A DNA stretch of 64,000 nucleotides. It comes from Vibrio aestuarianus. Lineage in GTDB: Bacteria > Pseudomonadota > Gammaproteobacteria > Enterobacterales > Vibrionaceae. The position numbers were made by a program, and so were the translations under genes. The stretch covers positions 1-64,000 of the forward strand of contig NZ_JAAZTU010000017.1 in assembly GCF_012395185.1 (NCBI RefSeq), in the 5' to 3' direction. This document shows, piece by piece, positions 60,351 to 64,000 of the stretch. The stretch's first letter is position 1. Every line of letters begins with the position of its first letter. Under the pieces are notes generated by a model, which was not told the DNA's origin, searched no databases, and saw only the letters and a list, made by a program, of their open reading frames with translations.

Positions 60351-61878
60351 TTATCCCCTTTAACATTTGATAGAACTCCATCGAGAATTGGTCGGTCATA
60401 CCAGAAACGAAATCCACGATTAGGTGAGCTCTTAAGTTCCACTCAGCTTTACTATCAAACTCAGATATCTTTTCCGCAAAGTACTCTTCTAGTGTAGTGC
60501 TATCTTTAGCTAACAGTTTTTCTACTTCAGGAATAGAGCTGCCAATTATAGTAGCTTCGTATGCTTTCAAGTGTTTTTTAGGTAAACGATTAAAAAGTCG
60601 TCTGTGTATGTGTAAGTCGTTTTCTTTGATCTTATTAAAATCATTAACTACCAAGTACGTAAATTCTGTTTTCGAAAGAGATAGTAGCTTTTGGTATTCT
60701 TCAAGAATGCCTGAAATGATGGAAAAGCCTGATAGTTCCATGCACTCAGCCTCATAGGAAGTAAAAAGAAAGTCACCAGTATAGACTTTTAGTACCTTCA
60801 GTAAGTCATGTTCAAGAGTACCTTTGCAAATAATCTCCTTTTTGATGCTAAGGTTCACAAACTCGTTGTAGTTATCGATAAATCTTTGAGCGACACTATC
60901 TACTAGAAAGTTTGAAAGCTTCGTTTTAAAAGAAAGGAATACCCCAATTGCTTCCCCCTTATCTGATTGTAGTCTTTTCATCAGTTCTGAGCAGATATCC
61001 GGTTTTTCGTATTTTTGGGATACTTCTTTTAACCCTTTGAGGATTTCTGTTCGGAAGTGTTCTATGGAGATAATCCCTTTTTCTATACCATCTTCTATAT
61101 CGCTTATACAGTAAGATATGTCATCAGATGCTTCCATCAAAAAGCCTAGAGGATGTCTTGAGTTGTGGGACATACTTAAAGAATTCCAAGCATTTTCAAT
61201 TACACTTCTTTCAGTGTCAAAAAAGCCAATTTTTTTGCTAAAGGGGGCATCTTCATTTCCAATCTTAGTACTAGGGCTGTAGGTATACTTAAGAAAAGCG
61301 GCAAGCTGAGTGTAGGTGAGGTTTAACCCGTAGAAACCGTCATCACCTTGAAGTTTAGTAATGATACGAAAGCCTTGTGGATTACCATCAAAATGCTCAA
61401 AATCTTTTAAAGGAGAGAAGTCATCATACTCTTTGATATCTACTGATAATGCGTTACATAAACTAGCTTTTGCTTCAGAGGAACTTGCCCATTTTGCAAT
61501 TGCTGCCTCTCCAAAATGCCCGAAAGGTGGATTGCCTATATCGTGCATTAAGCATGCAGTCTCAACAATATTCGATAGAGCTAAGCTATGCTCTTTCCAG
61601 TATTCTTTCTGTTCATGAGAAATATTCTGAGCTGAATCTAGCTTTTCAAAAATCGCAGCCACGATGTAGCGGCCTATGTGGGATACTTCGATAGAATGAG
61701 TGAGCCTAGAGCGTACCGCTGAATTGCTTTCGAGAGAAAAAACTTGTGCCTTTTGCTGTAACCTTCTGAATGCGGCGGAATATATCAATCGGGCTCGGTC
61801 ACTTTGTGTCGCAGCAAGGAAAGAATGGTGATCTGCTGTGGAAGTTCGGTGTCTATCGGTTTTTATAAATTGTTTCAT
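60340..61878 (-). CDS. HD-domain dGTPase-family triphosphohydrolase
   Basis: 512 residues, near the length of E. coli Dgt (505). N-terminal signature RARLIYSAAFRRLQQKAQVFS (about 28-48) is typical of dGTPases. HD metal ligands: H61 in SRLTHSIEVSHIGR, H112-D113 in CLMHDIGNPPFGHFGE and D252 in MEASDDISYCISDIEDG. Members split dGTP, or other dNTPs, to nucleoside and triphosphate. Some dGTPases defend against phage by draining dNTPs. The ATG overlaps the stop of the XRE gene (ATGA), and the stop overlaps the next gene, so the three form one unit. It looks more AT-rich than the core genes before it. Confidence 0.93.
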   Translation of the reverse strand: MKQFIKTDRHRTSTADHHSFLAATQSDRARLIYSAAFRRLQQKAQVFSLESNSAVRSRLTHSIEVSHIGRYIVAAIFEKLDSAQNISHEQKEYWKEHSLALSNIVETACLMHDIGNPPFGHFGEAAIAKWASSSEAKASLCNALSVDIKEYDDFSPLKDFEHFDGNPQGFRIITKLQGDDGFYGLNLTYTQLAAFLKYTYSPSTKIGNEDAPFSKKIGFFDTERSVIENAWNSLSMSHNSRHPLGFLMEASDDISYCISDIEDGIEKGIISIEHFRTEILKGLKEVSQKYEKPDICSELMKRLQSDKGEAIGVFLSFKTKLSNFLVDSVAQRFIDNYNEFVNLSIKKEIICKGTLEHDLLKVLKVYTGDFLFTSYEAECMELSGFSIISGILEEYQKLLSLSKTEFTYLVVNDFNKIKENDLHIHRRLFNRLPKKHLKAYEATIIGSSIPEVEKLLAKDSTTLEEYFAEKISEFDSKAEWNLRAHLIVDFVSGMTDQFSMEFYQMLKGINVK

Positions 61879-62198
61879 TCTGACGTTTCCAAATATTTAG
61901 ACATTACGTGTTTTATTAGTTGTTCTTTTTGTTGTTCGGATAATTTTTCGATCAAAGTGGCGAGCTTGGCTGATTTCTCATCTTCACAAAAGAAGTAATT
62001 CAAAGGTACTCCAAGCTCATCAGCAATCAGCTTAAGCGTGTGGACGTCAGGTGTGTGTTTTCCCTTTTCGTATTGATTCATCCTAGGACTAGCTGAACTT
62101 TCATCCATACCTATGCGAACTCCCAACATTTTTTGTGAGAGCTTGGCTTTTTTACGCGCTTCTTTGAGGCGTATTGGGATTGGGTTGTCGAACGACAC
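61875..62198 (-). CDS. XRE-family transcriptional regulator
   Basis: 107 residues. Helix-turn-helix at about 8-66 (RLKEARKKAKLSQKMLGVRIGM, RMNQYEKGKHTPDVHTLKLIADELGVPLNYFF), then a helical tail (LATLIEKLSEQQKEQLIKHVM). First gene of the dGTPase operon. Two 17-bp palindromes in the spacer in front of it are its probable operators, which would couple control of this operon and the divergent helicase unit. The insert DESSASPR in the HTH loop is characteristic of a subset of XRE proteins. Confidence 0.92.
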   Translation of the reverse strand: MSFDNPIPIRLKEARKKAKLSQKMLGVRIGMDESSASPRMNQYEKGKHTPDVHTLKLIADELGVPLNYFFCEDEKSAKLATLIEKLSEQQKEQLIKHVMSKYLETSE

Positions 62199-62227
62199 TT
62201 AGGATTCATATCTCTAGGCTCAATGTA

Positions 62228-62278
62228 ACTAAGATTTTCTTAGTTTTACTGATTTATGTATACTAAGCAATCCTTAGT
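62228..62278. promoter_or_regulatory. paired operator palindromes in the divergent spacer
   Basis: ACTAAG-atttt-CTTAGT (62228-62244) and ACTAAG-caatc-CTTAGT (62262-62278) share both 6-bp arms and 5-base spacing, with centres 34 bp apart (about three helical turns). The second overlaps TATACT (62259-62264), a candidate -10 for the rightward genes, and the first sits next to the leftward start. The arrangement fits a dimeric XRE repressor controlling both directions. Confidence 0.8.
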
Positions 62279-62299
62279 TTTATGGTTTTAGAATAGTCA

Positions 62300-62842
62300 A
62301 TGAATCGTTCTCAAAAAATGAATGCGTTTATGCATCAACTGTTGATTGAAAAACAGATGGATAATTTTTCGGTTGTGGAAATTCGAGATGCATTGCTGTT
62401 GCTTGAAGGTGTTGATCCCGATCCTGAAGAAGCCCGGAAGTTCATTTATCGTCAAATTTTAGTACTTGAGAAAAAAGGTTGGCTGAGTTGTGAAGGGATC
62501 GGAAGGCAAAAAAAGTATTTCCAAACGGAACTCTTTCGAGGACTCGATATAATCTGCCGAGAGAGCTCATCGCCTAAAGTTCGGATTTCCCAACCGTCAA
62601 CTTCAGCCATGGATGGATACTCGGTCTTGATGACAGAGCGTGGTGAACATCAGGGTGAGTTAGAAATTATTCTCGGTGAAATAGAAGAATATCAGTCGTT
62701 GAGTCAACGTTTTCCTGAATTGAGTACTCAAATCACACCACTGCTTAAGATAGCGAGAGAACGTTCCGCATTATTACTGGGTAAAATCAATGTATTAACC
62801 AATGTACTAACGTCGTTATCAGAAGGATGCACTCGATGTTAA
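62300..62842 (+). CDS. unrecognised 180-residue protein upstream of helicase
   Basis: 180 residues from the ATG at 62300; the ribosome site is weak. The first 90 residues (MNAFMHQLLIEKQMDNFSVVEIRDALLLLEG, then RKFIYRQILVLEKKGWLSCEGIGRQKKYFQT) have the look of a winged helix, with KKGWLSCEGIGRQKKYF as the wing. The rest is acidic and helical with a coiled-coil tendency. It overlaps the helicase start by 7 bases. No family recognised; a DNA-binding partner or regulator of the helicase is a guess. Confidence 0.8.
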   Translation: MNRSQKMNAFMHQLLIEKQMDNFSVVEIRDALLLLEGVDPDPEEARKFIYRQILVLEKKGWLSCEGIGRQKKYFQTELFRGLDIICRESSSPKVRISQPSTSAMDGYSVLMTERGEHQGELEIILGEIEEYQSLSQRFPELSTQITPLLKIARERSALLLGKINVLTNVLTSLSEGCTRC

Positions 62843-64000
62843 GAGATTGGCAAAGAGACTGTGCGATGAGAGCGTTAACAAAGTATCAAGGCGAGCAGTC
62901 TCATTTTTTCTGTCAAGCAACCCCGGGAGCCGGTAAAACTATCCTAGCCGCCGAAATTGCTAAACGCTTATTGGCGAGCAATTTAATTGACTTGGTGTTG
63001 TGCTTCTCCCCAACGCTCAGTGTGGCCGACAGTATAAAAAGAACCTTCTCCAAGACATTACATTGTACGTTCAATGGTGGCTTAGGCTCCATTGGGCAAT
63101 CACTGACCTATCAATCCATTCAATTTTTAAATGATGAATTTTGGCGGATCCTGACTAAATACCGAGTGTTTGTCGTATTTGATGAAATCCATCATTGTTC
63201 AGGATCTGAAATGGAAGGCGCGAATGCATGGGGGCAGCAAATACTCTCCAAAGTTCAAGGGCTCGCCACTTATACGTTAGCGCTATCTGGAACGCCATGG
63301 CGCTCGGATTCCTTACCGATTGTGATGGCGGAATACAGTGACCCTGATGGCCAACTGCTCGTCGATTATCAATACAGCTTGAAACAGGCGATTGAAGACA
63401 GAGTGTGCCGTTCACCAAAGATTGTTTTGGTGGATAACGAACATCTCACCATTACTGGTAGCAAAGAGGTTCAATCGTTTTCTTCTATATTAGAGTTACT
63501 GAAACAGACAAAAACGTCATACCAGAGCATCATCCATAATGATGAAGCGATGGAATATCTCCTTGGTTTGGGCTGTAACAAACTGGCGAATATTCGTCTG
63601 GAATCGCCCAATGCCGGAGGGTTAGTTGTGGCGGCGTCGGTACAACATGCAAAGAAAATCCAAAAAATATTAGTGACTCAGTTTCATCAATCGGCTGCGA
63701 TTGTTACCTATCGTCATGATGAGCCGCTGTCTGAAATTAATGCTTACCGTCATGGTAAAACCGAGTGGATTGTCAGTGTCGGTATGATTAGTGAGGGGAC
63801 CGATATCCCAAGATTGCAAGTTTGTTGCCATATCAGCTCAGTGAAAACCGAATTGTACTTTAGGCAAGTACTTGGCCGTATTTTGAGAGTGAACGATGAG
63901 CCGAACCAAGAGGCTTGGCTGTTCACTTTTGCAGAGCAAAGCCTTATCGAATATTCCGAACGCATTGAGCAAGATATTCCTGAAACCTGCCTGTTTGCGA
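62836..64000 (+). CDS. SF2 DEAD/DEAH-type helicase, cut by the window edge
   Basis: At least 388 residues, open at the right edge. Start ATG at 62836 with AGAAGG upstream. Motifs: I QATPGAGKT (about 27-35), Ia LCFSPTLSVA, II VVFDEIHH (about 113-120), III ALSGTPWRS (about 149-157), V EWIVSVGMISEGTDIP and VI FRQVLGRILRV. The DEIH box and the short Q-like start (LRDWQRDCAMRAL) place it with restriction/type III-like and UvrB-like translocases of SF2. No nuclease domain is seen so far; one could lie beyond the edge. Translationally coupled to the 180-residue protein. Confidence 0.9.
   Translation, partial: MLRDWQRDCAMRALTKYQGEQSHFFCQATPGAGKTILAAEIAKRLLASNLIDLVLCFSPTLSVADSIKRTFSKTLHCTFNGGLGSIGQSLTYQSIQFLNDEFWRILTKYRVFVVFDEIHHCSGSEMEGANAWGQQILSKVQGLATYTLALSGTPWRSDSLPIVMAEYSDPDGQLLVDYQYSLKQAIEDRVCRSPKIVLVDNEHLTITGSKEVQSFSSILELLKQTKTSYQSIIHNDEAMEYLLGLGCNKLANIRLESPNAGGLVVAASVQHAKKIQKILVTQFHQSAAIVTYRHDEPLSEINAYRHGKTEWIVSVGMISEGTDIPRLQVCCHISSVKTELYFRQVLGRILRVNDEPNQEAWLFTFAEQSLIEYSERIEQDIPETCLFA

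Overview
The window reads as a piece of the main chromosome of a Vibrio (Gammaproteobacteria, Vibrionales), close to the replication origin. The evidence is the 3' end of a Vibrio-type 5S rRNA at base 1, the order thiCEFSGH / rmuC-ubiEJB-tatABC-hemB-polA-spf-engB / ilvY-ilvC / vexRAB / rep, a long RyhB with its Vibrio 5' extension, and two perfect copies of the ParB site parS. Species cannot be fixed from this sequence alone. Most of the window is dense, ordinary core genome.

Layout. 1-300: end of an rRNA operon with distal tRNA-Asp and tRNA-Trp and a terminator. 301-1628: a broken gene and unassigned DNA. 1629-8318: crcB, then a TPP-riboswitch-controlled thiamine operon (thiC, a long thiE, thiF, thiS, thiG, thiH). 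8319-19271: parS, aminopeptidase P, a LysR regulator divergent from a Bcr-type efflux pump, asnC, rsmJ, two transporter or stress units (uspA, ftnA, uspB), an HDOD protein and a flavoprotein. 19342-22385: a PAS-PAS-GGDEF-EAL protein and an EamA transporter. 22527-30717: rmuC, ubiquinone genes ubiE-ubiJ-ubiB, Tat secretion genes tatA-tatB-tatC, a TatD-family hydrolase and hemB. 30718-37150: an RNA-rich stretch with ryhB (Fur-controlled), polA (DnaA boxes upstream), Spot 42, engB, cytochrome c4 and a CsrB/CsrC-type sponge RNA. 37246-51090: yihI, hemN, ilvY/ilvC, ubiK, the VexRAB-like efflux system, rep and cytochrome c5. 51385-52240: five tRNA genes (Arg, His, Pro, His, Pro) followed by tandem decayed copies of the tRNA-Pro tail and terminator. 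52824-58319: an oligopeptide-type ABC importer. 58545-59450: a secreted SPOR protein.

From about 59490 to the right edge the character changes to accessory DNA. A repeat-rich intergenic spacer is followed by a tight leftward operon of XRE-type regulator, HD-domain dGTPase and an unrecognised 228-residue protein. That third protein carries a pattern (D100, S-x-H at 133-135, D167) resembling archaeo-eukaryotic primase motifs. Divergent from it, across a spacer with two 17-bp operator palindromes, run a 180-residue protein and an SF2 helicase that leaves the window. From memory this is about where V. cholerae carries the VSP-I island, so I read it as a defence-type island; that reading is inference. 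The XRE-dGTPase-primase-like unit is the best candidate here for an undescribed system.
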